Assembly: GCA_017963875.1 (NCBI GenBank)
Contig: JAGCTA010000139.1
Coordinates: 1 to 15,048, forward strand
Reading direction: 5' to 3'
Length of the DNA stretch: 15,048 nucleotides
Source of the DNA: Victivallales bacterium
GTDB lineage: Bacteria; Verrucomicrobiota; Lentisphaeria; Oligosphaerales; Oligosphaeraceae
The position numbers were made by a program, and so were the translations under genes. Below, one piece after another: positions 7,698 through 14,569 of this stretch; within the stretch, counting starts at the first letter, position 1; each line of letters starts with the position of its first letter. Under the pieces are notes generated by a model. The model did not search any database and was not told where the DNA came from. It saw only the letters and a list, made by a program, of their open reading frames with translations.

Positions 7698-9041
7698 TTA
7701 GCGAATACAGGGAAGTTCTTCCCCCTTATGAATCGCATGAACATTTTCAAAAGAGCAAAGGCGATTGTTCTTCGAGATGATGGCATGGGTGAAACCCTCA
7801 GTCTCGTCATCGATGGAAATTCGAACGGTATTCAGGCTTACATTGGTCGCATTTGCAATGAAAAATGCCGCTGGCGATGTCTGGTAATCCCATTCACCGT
7901 ATCCGTATTTGTCATTAAAGACAAGCGCATGCCTGGGATTTGTCTTTGGAACAAACACATTTTCCTTGGCAAGCATCAGATTGACATCAAACATGCTGAT
8001 ACCATCCATGACAGCACCTTCATTGCCTTGAATGACAATATTATGCTGCGCCTTCACAGTCATGTGAGAGAAGCGGATGTTGCGGACTGGCGGTGTAGGA
8101 ATTGCACTGAGTTCTTTGCAATATGACGCAATGAACAACGGCATGCGTGCTTCCATGAAAATATTCGTGAACGAAATATTCTCAATGCTGGTACCTAGCA
8201 TTTTATCCGTATTGAACGTATAACGTGCTTCCAGGCAAACCCCCTTCGATGAACCGCGAATGATGATGTTAGATACATTGCAGTTCCGTATCGGCCCCAT
8301 GCCGACGCCGATGCGGAAAGCATTGCATCCTGGAGTGCGCAACTGGCAGTTGGTCACGGTGACATCCTCCAGAAGACGCTCTTTGTTCTTGAGATAGTCC
8401 CTCACGCAGCGGAAGGTAATGCAGTCATCCTGCGTATCAATGAGACAATCGCTGACGATAACCCGTTTGGAGGAATCAAGGTCAATGCCGTCGCAATTCG
8501 GAATGGTGATATTGTTATGAATCCGCAAGCCAGTCAGAATGACCTCTTCACAACCATAGACGAAGCAGCTCCAATAGCATGAATTCGCCAGTTCCATATC
8601 CCTGATGGTGACTTTTGTCGACTCACACAAATACACCATCTGCGAAGGGCGTGCAAAATTCTCGTCTTCAGGATGCCAGCCGAAATGCAGACCATTTCCG
8701 TCAATGCAACCGCCGCCGAACATGCCGCAATCCGTGACTTCGAGCGCTACAATCAGATGCTTGCCATTGGCACGCTCATTTTTTGACATTGTATTCTGCG
8801 GCCAAGCATCCCCCGCATTGTAATCATCATAATTGTCGGAGCCCTTGATTCGGCTGCCATGCGGAATATGCAAATGAACATGGTCGCGCAGATAAAGCGT
8901 GCCAGTGATATATACCCCAGGCTCGAACTCGACTTCGCCGCCGCCAGTCTTGCTGCATATATCAATCGCCTTCTGGATCCGCTCAGTCTGGACGTCGGGG
9001 ATATTGGGAATTGCGCCAAATGCTTTTACCTGCGTATTCAT
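7698..9041 (-). CDS. GH28-family (polygalacturonase-like) enzyme, divergent, apparently intracellular
   Basis: The 447-residue protein has the right-handed beta-helix signature of GH28. It opens with FGAIPN...QKAIDIC and GGGEVEFEPGVYITG (about 8-48), then shows NSCYWSCF, PNCDGIDLD (D184, D187) and TQDDCITF (D205, D206), which match the NTDG and DD carboxylate motifs of polygalacturonases. The usual GHG histidine segment reads GCNAFRIG (238-245), and the RIK motif reads as GVCLEAR, so the histidine and the basic subsite residues are replaced. GH28 enzymes hydrolyse alpha-galacturonosyl or related pectic linkages; the changed residues make the substrate uncertain. There is no signal peptide, so it probably acts on imported oligosaccharides. 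It lies 34 bp downstream of the HARE-HTH gene and 24 bp upstream of the dehydrogenase gene on the same strand. Confidence 0.88.
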   Translation of the reverse strand: MNTQVKAFGAIPNIPDVQTERIQKAIDICSKTGGGEVEFEPGVYITGTLYLRDHVHLHIPHGSRIKGSDNYDDYNAGDAWPQNTMSKNERANGKHLIVALEVTDCGMFGGGCIDGNGLHFGWHPEDENFARPSQMVYLCESTKVTIRDMELANSCYWSCFVYGCEEVILTGLRIHNNITIPNCDGIDLDSSKRVIVSDCLIDTQDDCITFRCVRDYLKNKERLLEDVTVTNCQLRTPGCNAFRIGVGMGPIRNCNVSNIIIRGSSKGVCLEARYTFNTDKMLGTSIENISFTNIFMEARMPLFIASYCKELSAIPTPPVRNIRFSHMTVKAQHNIVIQGNEGAVMDGISMFDVNLMLAKENVFVPKTNPRHALVFNDKYGYGEWDYQTSPAAFFIANATNVSLNTVRISIDDETEGFTHAIISKNNRLCSFENVHAIHKGEELPCIR

Positions 9042-9075
9042 GCCTGTTAATTCCTTTGATTAATGAAATATGTTA

Positions 9076-9489
9076 CTATGCGTTTTTGCCTTCAGAAGCA
9101 TCCATTTTTCTTCCAATATTGGTATATCTTCCATGGCTGACCCTCTTGATGGCCTTGTGCTTTTTCAGCGCATGATTGAGCGCGACCGACAACGTCGCCT
9201 TGTTGATATCCGCCCCAAAACGCTCTTTTGCGATGGCGATGATATCATCCTTGCCCAGCGGAACGGACGACCTTTTCAGGATTTTGGAAGTCATCTGAAG
9301 TACAGTCAGCGGTTCTTCCTTCTTCTCTTCTGCCTTCTCTGCGACTGCTGGAGTGCTGGCAGACGCTACGGCTGTTTCACCAGCCGCGATGCAGCCTTGT
9401 GCCGCACGGAAGTTTTTAATTCCGATGCAAATCCCCTCGCTGATAGCCTGAAGCAGCCCAAGAAAATCGTCCTTGCTCATGTCAACCAT
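9076..9489 (-). CDS. small HARE-HTH-like (winged-helix) protein of unknown function
   Basis: The 137-residue protein has three parts. The N-terminus (about 1-35) looks helical. A low-complexity Ala/Glu/Lys linker (36-60) follows. The C-terminal domain (about 61-125: LTVLQMTSKIL, PLGKDDIIAIAKERFG, ALKKHKAIKRV, GRYTNIG) matches the pattern of HARE-HTH domains, winged helices found in the RNA polymerase delta subunit, some restriction enzymes and eukaryotic ASXL proteins. Those domains are thought to bind DNA or chromatin-like targets; the role here is unknown. The start is well supported: AAAGGAG lies 7 nt before the ATG at 9489. It is the first gene of the leftward operon with the GH28-like enzyme, so it may be a regulator or a nucleoid-type protein. 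The domain call rests on pattern recognition only. Confidence 0.72.
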   Translation of the reverse strand: MVDMSKDDFLGLLQAISEGICIGIKNFRAAQGCIAAGETAVASASTPAVAEKAEEKKEEPLTVLQMTSKILKRSSVPLGKDDIIAIAKERFGADINKATLSVALNHALKKHKAIKRVSHGRYTNIGRKMDASEGKNA

Positions 9490-9514
9490 GATTTTTCTCC
9501 TTTTGTTTTTATTT

Positions 9515-9544
9515 ATTATACTAAATTTTAGGCATATAATTGCC
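9515..9544 (-). promoter_or_regulatory. candidate leftward promoter with inverted repeat in place of a -35
   Basis: On the minus strand a perfect TATAAT occupies 9520-9515, 26 bases before the start codon of the HARE-HTH gene. At 17 bases upstream there is no -35 match (GCAATT). Instead an inverted repeat GGCA-N6-TGCC (9531-9544) covers that position. This is how activator-dependent promoters often look. The plus-strand left half belongs to TTAGGCATAT (9528-9537), which recurs at 10876-10885. Confidence 0.4.
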
Positions 9545-9653
9545 TTATCTTATTGTATTCAAGTATATTAACTATATCCAACGAACAGTTTTTGATCAAA
9601 CGAATATCACCATAAATATTTATAATATCACTTCATTAAATTATAATTCAAAT

Positions 9654-9667
9654 TTTTCCATGGAAAA
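9654..9667. promoter_or_regulatory. 14-bp perfect palindrome, candidate operator
   Basis: TTTTCCATGGAAAA reads the same on both strands and ends 7 bases before the -35 hexamer of the rightward promoter. A site there could bind an activator or a repressor. No regulator gene of an obvious sugar-responsive family is in the window, so the partner is unknown. Confidence 0.35.
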
Positions 9668-9674
9668 TAATATG

Positions 9675-9703
9675 TTGACAACGTATTCTTTTCCCAAGAT
9701 AAT
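9675..9703 (+). promoter_or_regulatory. strong sigma-70 promoter for the oxidoreductase gene
   Basis: TTGACA (9675-9680, perfect -35), a 17-base spacer, and GATAAT (9698-9703, 5 of 6 matches). Transcription would start near 9710, giving a leader of about 80 nt before ATG 9793. The hexamers and spacing are close to ideal. Confidence 0.75.
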
Positions 9704-9792
9704 TTGAAAAAACAGATTCAGGTATTTCATTATGGATGTATTAAACGTTTTTTCATTATCCAACCATAAAAAACATAAAAGGGGAAAAAAAC

Positions 9793-10830
9793 ATGAGCGA
9801 AATTCGCATAGGAATTGTCGGCCTCGGCTGGGTTTCCGAGGCTCATATCTTGGCACTGAAGGCTGCCGAAGGCGTAAAAGTCACGGCAATTTGCAGTTCC
9901 CACAATCCATCTCCCGCTGAACTTGAAGAAAGATTTGGAATTCCTCTCAAAGTTTACACAAATCTTCAGGACATGCTTTCCGATTCAACAATCGACGCCG
10001 TCACCATTTGCACTGCCAACATGCTCCACGCTCAACAGACGATAGCCGCTCTTGAAGCGGGTAAGCATGTCTATATTGAAAAGCCCATCGCACTATCATA
10101 CGAGGACGCCAAAGCCATACGCGCGGCCGTAATAAAAAGCGGGAAAACTGTCTGTGTCGGATTTGAATTACGCTTCAGCCAACAGTTGAATCTTCTGGTA
10201 TCGGTGCTGGATAAAGGCCTCATCGGCGAACTTAGTTATGGTGAAGCGGACTACTACCACGGCATCGGCGCATGGTATGGGCAATTCCGCTGGAGCAGGC
10301 TCGCTTCAGGTGGAGGAAGTGCACTGTTGAGCGCAGGTTGCCATGCCATGGACTCGCTGCTCTACCTCATGCGTTCCCCCGTTGAGGAAGTGACCAGTTA
10401 TTCCACTAAAAGCAAGGCAGAATGCTATGCTGGATATGAATTCGACCCATGCAGCGTCACAATCATGAAATTCGCGGACGGCAAAGTCGGTAAATGCGCC
10501 GCGTGCATAGACTGCATCCAGCCGTATTATTTCCATTTCCAACTCGTTGGAAGCAAAGGAAGCATACTCGACAACAAACTTTATTCATCCGAACTGGAGG
10601 GGCTGTCAAAGGCACGATGGACGACATTGGAAACCACGACATTGGACTCGGGTGATGTCCTTGACCATCCATACAACCCGCAGATGCAGGCTTTCGTCAA
10701 TGCCATCCAAAATCATCAGCCCATGCCGAAATCTGACTTTGAATCCGCTTTCCAAACCCACAAGGTCATTTATGCGGCAGATATGTCGGCAAAACTGGGA
10801 CGCCCTGTAAAACTTTCTGAACTTGACTGA
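9793..10830 (+). CDS. Gfo/Idh/MocA-family NAD(P)-dependent oxidoreductase
   Basis: The 345-residue protein has the two-domain plan of this family. An N-terminal Rossmann fold carries GIVGLGWVSEAH (8-18, GxGxxS type) and EKPIA with the catalytic lysine K97. The C-terminal alpha/beta domain carries GGGSALLSAGCHAMD (173-187), whose H184 and D187 fit the usual catalytic HxxD. Such enzymes oxidise, reduce or epimerise sugars, inositols and sugar acids, or cleave glycosides by an oxidation/elimination route; sequence alone does not give the substrate. The start is supported by AAAAGGGG 8 nt upstream and a strong promoter. The importer genes follow after 127 bp, so the product probably works on the imported sugar in the cytosol. 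The family call is firm; the substrate is unknown. Confidence 0.93.
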   Translation: MSEIRIGIVGLGWVSEAHILALKAAEGVKVTAICSSHNPSPAELEERFGIPLKVYTNLQDMLSDSTIDAVTICTANMLHAQQTIAALEAGKHVYIEKPIALSYEDAKAIRAAVIKSGKTVCVGFELRFSQQLNLLVSVLDKGLIGELSYGEADYYHGIGAWYGQFRWSRLASGGGSALLSAGCHAMDSLLYLMRSPVEEVTSYSTKSKAECYAGYEFDPCSVTIMKFADGKVGKCAACIDCIQPYYFHFQLVGSKGSILDNKLYSSELEGLSKARWTTLETTTLDSGDVLDHPYNPQMQAFVNAIQNHQPMPKSDFESAFQTHKVIYAADMSAKLGRPVKLSELD

Positions 10831-10875
10831 AATGGAAATCGCGTTCGCCAACGGTCAAACAGATAGTTTTTTCAA

Positions 10876-10924
10876 TTAGGCATATTAAATTATTACATTA
10901 AAGTTCTTTCCAGAAATTGATCAA
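10876..10924 (+). promoter_or_regulatory. candidate operator cluster upstream of the importer genes
   Basis: TTAGGCATAT (10876-10885) is an exact copy of the 10-mer at 9528-9537. The palindrome TTGATCAA (10917-10924) is the core of TTTGATCAAA at 9591-9600. The spacing between the two motifs differs (about 31 versus 54 bases). No convincing -35/-10 pair was found in 10831-10957; CATAAT (10925-10930) has no -35 partner. The importer may have its own regulated promoter here or be transcribed from 9675. Confidence 0.3.
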
Positions 10925-10957
10925 CATAATTCAAACCACACATTGGAGACTTGCATC

Positions 10958-11905
10958 ATGAAAAACTTTATCACATGCCTATGCACAGCATTGCTCTGCC
11001 TGTGCGTTGTATCCTGCGGCAATGGTGCCAACACATCAAAAAAACATAAAATTGGCATTCTCGCGCCAGCCGTCACCCACGGATGGGTCGCCGCAGTCGC
11101 CTATTTTGCAGAACAGCGTTGCAAAGAACTGGCCGCGCAGGGAGACGTCGAATACAAATTGTTAACCAGTTCCTCAGCCGAGGAAATGACGCAGCAGTTG
11201 GATGACCTGGAAGCATGGGGTGCTGAATCAATCGTCGCCTATCCACAATGGAAAGGCATGGAAGTCCCCATCGGCGGCGCCATCAAGCGCGGAGTGAAAG
11301 TCGTCAGTTTTGATATCTCGATTGAAGCCGAAGGGATTTACCTTGTCAGCGGCGACAATGAAAGCATGGGCATTGAAAGCGCCAAATACCTCGTTGACAA
11401 ACTCGGTAAGGACGCGACTATTGTCGTCCTAGAAGTTCCCACCAGCGGCTCAGTCTCGGAACTCCGTGTCAAAGGCTTTATGGACACGGTCAAAGTCATT
11501 GCCCCAAATCTGAAACTGCTTAAATACGCCACAAAATTCACAAGCGAAGACGGTCTGAAGGACTTTGCCGATATCTTGACGAAAAACGCAAAAATCGATG
11601 GCGTCTATTCCCTTGACGACGAGACATCCATTGGCGTCCTCCAGGCAATCAAAGAGGCTGGACGCAAGGACATCAAAGTCGTGACGGGCGGTGGCGGTTG
11701 CCAGAAATACTTCAAGATGATGCCAGAAAACAAGGAAATCAGCATCCAGTCCGCACTGTACAGCCCATCTATGATTATTGAAGCCGTCAACACTGCATAC
11801 GACTTGGCTTCAGGAAAAACTGCACAAAAAGTCAAAATCATTCCAACGACGATTGTTGACAGCACAAACTGCGACAAATTCCTGGACGCGAATTCACCCT
11901 ATTGA
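10958..11905 (+). CDS. sugar ABC importer substrate-binding lipoprotein (RbsB-like)
   Basis: The start is ATG 10958, not the TTG at 10943, because GGAG sits 9 nt upstream and the product then begins with a proper lipoprotein signal (MKNFITCLCTALLCLCVVSC, lipobox VVSC with C20 as the lipidated residue). The mature part is a type I periplasmic binding protein of the ribose/galactose group (total 315 residues): KIGILAPAVTHGWVAAVAYFA opens the first lobe, followed by DDLEAWGAESIVAYP, the GVKVVSFDIS strand, SGDNESMGIESAKYL, and IDGVYSLDDETSIGVLQAI in the second lobe. It should capture a sugar outside the membrane and hand it to the permease encoded two genes on. Ligand identity cannot be read from the sequence. 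It is the first gene of an SBP-ATPase-permease set. Confidence 0.93.
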   Translation: MKNFITCLCTALLCLCVVSCGNGANTSKKHKIGILAPAVTHGWVAAVAYFAEQRCKELAAQGDVEYKLLTSSSAEEMTQQLDDLEAWGAESIVAYPQWKGMEVPIGGAIKRGVKVVSFDISIEAEGIYLVSGDNESMGIESAKYLVDKLGKDATIVVLEVPTSGSVSELRVKGFMDTVKVIAPNLKLLKYATKFTSEDGLKDFADILTKNAKIDGVYSLDDETSIGVLQAIKEAGRKDIKVVTGGGGCQKYFKMMPENKEISIQSALYSPSMIIEAVNTAYDLASGKTAQKVKIIPTTIVDSTNCDKFLDANSPY

Positions 11906-11932
11906 TGCAGACAACATTGCTGGCATTTCAAC

Positions 11933-13423
11933 GTGCGCGTCACATTTGAGCATATTTCCAAATCATTCGGTCCGACCGAGGTCCTTCATGATGTTTCCCT
12001 GACCATTTCCGACGGGCAGATATTCGCTTTGCTTGGGGAAAATGGCGCTGGCAAATCCACTCTGATGAACATCCTCGGCGGACTGATTGCGCCTAGCGCA
12101 GGCCAAATCCTATTGGACGGTAAGCCCGTGCAATTCCATTCGCCCAACGATTCGCTCGCCTGCGGCATCGCCTTCATCCATCAGGAACTCAATCCCGTCA
12201 ACGACCTACGCGTCTATGAAAACATCTTTCTCGGCCGTGAAATACGCCAACATGGCTTCATGAGTCGTGAAGCAATGCGCAGACAGTCAAAAGCACTGCT
12301 TGACAAACTTGGCATTGCCATTGACGAAAACTGCTTCATGAGGGAATTGGGAGCGTCGCACAAGCAGATTGTCGAAATTGCGCGTTCCCTGCTCTGCGAT
12401 GCGAAGACCATCATCATGGATGAACCGACGACTTCGCTTACTGAGCAGGAAATCAACCTTATTTTCACTGTTGTACGCACGTTGAGTTCACAGGGCGTAA
12501 CAATCATTTTCATTTCACACAAACTCAATGAGGTAAAAGAACTTTGCAGCGACTATGCAGTACTGCGCAATGGAAGCATTGTTGCGCAAGGTGCCATGTC
12601 GGATGTCACGCCAGAAATCCTTTCCGAACATATTGTCGGACACGAACTGGCGCAAATGCGCAAGGCCGTGCCGCGTCAGCACGGAGCAGAAGTTCTTCGT
12701 TGTGAAGGTCTTACATTGGATAGTGTCTTCCAGGACATCGACCTCACAGTGCACGAGGGAGAAATACTCGGTGTCACTGGACTTCTCGGTGACGGACGCA
12801 GCGAACTCTTTCGCTGCATTTTCGGCGACATAAAAGGCGTTCAAGGGAACGTCTTCCTTGACGGCAAGCCATACGTGCCCCGCAGCGCCACTTCTGCCGT
12901 CACCAAAGGCATCGCATACGTTCCGTCGAATCGAAAGGAAAATGCAATCGTCCCCGACTTAAGCATCCTTGACAACAGCACGTTGGCGACATTGAAGCGA
13001 TATAAGCGCCATCTCCTTGTCAACAAGCGCAAGCAGACTCAAGAGTTTCTTGCCAGAAGCACAGAGTTTCACCTCAAGTATTCCTCGCCCGACGATCTAA
13101 TCACCACATTGTCTGGCGGCAACCAGCAGAAGGTCATCCTAGCACGATGGCTCTATACTCATCCACGCCTGCTCATACTTGATAATCCAACGCAGGGTGT
13201 CGATATCGGTGCCAAGCAGGAAATCTACGAAATCATCAGGGAAACTGCTAACAACGGTGTCGCGGTCATCGTCCTGTCAGGGGAAGGGCAGGAAATCATC
13301 CGACTATGCGAAAGGGCAATCGTGATGTACCATGGGCGCATCGCTGGTGAACTCAAGGGGGACGAACTGACCGAACAGGCAATCATGCGCCTGGCGACAG
13401 GAATCAAAAGCGGAAATACATGA
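11933..13423 (+). CDS. sugar ABC importer ATP-binding protein, two ATPase domains (RbsA-like)
   Basis: The 496-residue protein is a fused double nucleotide-binding domain. Domain 1 has Walker A GENGAGKST (35-43) and Walker B with IIMDEPTTSL (D163, E164). Domain 2 has the altered Walker A GVTGLLGDGRSE (280-291) normal for this family, the signature LSGGNQQK (393-400), and LLILDNPTQGVD, where N418 replaces the usual catalytic glutamate, so the second site is probably a weak or non-hydrolytic one. It powers uptake with the neighbouring permease. GTG 11933 is the only sensible start: the frame is open upstream only to the stop at 11903-11905, has no ATG, and shows no Shine-Dalgarno. It therefore probably depends on translation from the gene 27 bp upstream. 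Its stop overlaps the permease start (ATGA). Confidence 0.95.
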   Translation: MRVTFEHISKSFGPTEVLHDVSLTISDGQIFALLGENGAGKSTLMNILGGLIAPSAGQILLDGKPVQFHSPNDSLACGIAFIHQELNPVNDLRVYENIFLGREIRQHGFMSREAMRRQSKALLDKLGIAIDENCFMRELGASHKQIVEIARSLLCDAKTIIMDEPTTSLTEQEINLIFTVVRTLSSQGVTIIFISHKLNEVKELCSDYAVLRNGSIVAQGAMSDVTPEILSEHIVGHELAQMRKAVPRQHGAEVLRCEGLTLDSVFQDIDLTVHEGEILGVTGLLGDGRSELFRCIFGDIKGVQGNVFLDGKPYVPRSATSAVTKGIAYVPSNRKENAIVPDLSILDNSTLATLKRYKRHLLVNKRKQTQEFLARSTEFHLKYSSPDDLITTLSGGNQQKVILARWLYTHPRLLILDNPTQGVDIGAKQEIYEIIRETANNGVAVIVLSGEGQEIIRLCERAIVMYHGRIAGELKGDELTEQAIMRLATGIKSGNT

Positions 13424-14442
13424 TTATGAAAAACATTATCCAATGGTTTAAAGCCCAGTGGTCTGACAAGCCGCTGTTCAGTACCTGCCTCGCGCTTCTG
13501 CTGATGATTGTTTTGCAGACAGCGGCGTTGGGAACAGATTATGCTTCATTTGGCGACTGGTGGTCATCGTTCTGCGTCAACTGGATCAACGTTTTGCGCA
13601 ACAATGCCACTGTCGGCATTGTCTCCCTTGGCATGACGTTTGTCATCATCTCTGGCGGCATTGACCTGGCTGTAGGTTCAACTTTGGCATTGACGGGTGC
13701 CGTGTTTCTTCTGCTGGCGGATAGCCAGGGGATTTTAGCGCAGACGGCGTTGGCTGGCTGGCCAGCGTTTTTTATCGCCCTGCTATGTGTATTGATATGC
13801 GGGGCGCTTCTCGGCGGTCTCAATGGCGTTCTTGTCGCAGACGGTGCCATTCCGCCATTCATTGTCACGCTCGGAACGATGAAGTTCTTCAGAAGTGTCA
13901 CGCAGTATTTTATGCAGACGCGCCGCCCTGAAATCCCAGTTGCTTTTCTTGACTTCTCCAACCTGCGCACAGGGAATTTCATACTAATGCCGATTCTATA
14001 CTGGCTCGTCATTGCAGTCCTTCTGCACATAGTCTATAGCAAGACAGTCTTCGGAACGCATGTCATTGCAGTCGGTTCCAATGAAAAGGCTGCCAAATTG
14101 ACAGGCATCAATGTCAGATTCGTCAAGAGGTGTGTCTATATTCTGGCAGGAGCGCTGGTATCATTCGCAGCGGTCATCCAGGTATGCAGAATCGGCTCGA
14201 TGGACTATGCCAACGCGGGTGCTGGCTATGAAATGGACGCCATCGCAGCGGTCATCGTCGGTGGCACACGCATGAGCGGCGGACGGGGCAGCATTGTCGG
14301 GACCATGCTTGGCGTACTCATCATTGGCGTCATGAACAACCTGCTGAACCTTATCGGCGTTCCTCCATTCCTAAGAGAAGCCTTCAAGGGAGTCATTGTC
14401 ATCGTAGCGGTATTGCTCCAGAAAAAGGAAGCCACCTCCTGA
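13420..14442 (+). CDS. sugar ABC importer permease (RbsC-like)
   Basis: The 340-residue protein is a hydrophobic membrane protein with around eight to ten membrane spans. It carries the family motifs GGIDLAVGS (79-87), PPFIVTLGTMKFFR (145-158), AVGSNEKAAKLTGI (217-230) and IAAVIVGGTRMSGGRGSIVGT (275-295). Such permeases form the channel through which the sugar released by the binding lipoprotein enters. ATG 13420 overlaps the stop of the ATPase gene in an ATGA arrangement, so the two are translationally coupled; ATG 13426 is an alternative start. The substrate follows the binding protein and is unknown. It is the third gene of the importer set; 127 bp separate its stop from the next glycosidase gene. 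Confidence 0.95.
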   Translation: MIMKNIIQWFKAQWSDKPLFSTCLALLLMIVLQTAALGTDYASFGDWWSSFCVNWINVLRNNATVGIVSLGMTFVIISGGIDLAVGSTLALTGAVFLLLADSQGILAQTALAGWPAFFIALLCVLICGALLGGLNGVLVADGAIPPFIVTLGTMKFFRSVTQYFMQTRRPEIPVAFLDFSNLRTGNFILMPILYWLVIAVLLHIVYSKTVFGTHVIAVGSNEKAAKLTGINVRFVKRCVYILAGALVSFAAVIQVCRIGSMDYANAGAGYEMDAIAAVIVGGTRMSGGRGSIVGTMLGVLIIGVMNNLLNLIGVPPFLREAFKGVIVIVAVLLQKKEATS

Positions 14443-14569
14443 TTCCGCAAGAATATGGCCGTCTCCACAAAAATCCTCCAATGTAATTGCCATACGTCAA
14501 AAACGTGTTAGGTTATGTGTAGCATTCTTTATCACTTCACATACTAAAGATAAAGGAAAAAACTCAGCC

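Larger units (their letters stand above)
9490..9792. other. AT-rich divergent intergenic control region
   Basis: About 300 bases without a gene separate the leftward operon from the rightward genes. It holds a candidate leftward promoter (9515-9544), palindromes TTTGATCAAA (9591-9600) and TTTTCCATGGAAAA (9654-9667), and the rightward promoter (9675-9703). AAACGTTT (9743-9750) lies in the rightward leader and could be an operator; that is weak. The ribosome binding site AAAAGGGG precedes ATG 9793. Confidence 0.6.

Noticed and set aside
10843..10872. Terminator after the oxidoreductase gene (CGTT-CGCC-AACG hairpin, then T6)
   Set aside because: The stem is only 4 bp and the T-run starts about 12 bases after it, too far for an intrinsic terminator.
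13539..14030. 163-codon minus-strand frame
   Set aside because: It is antisense to the permease, which has clear family motifs and membrane spans in its own frame.
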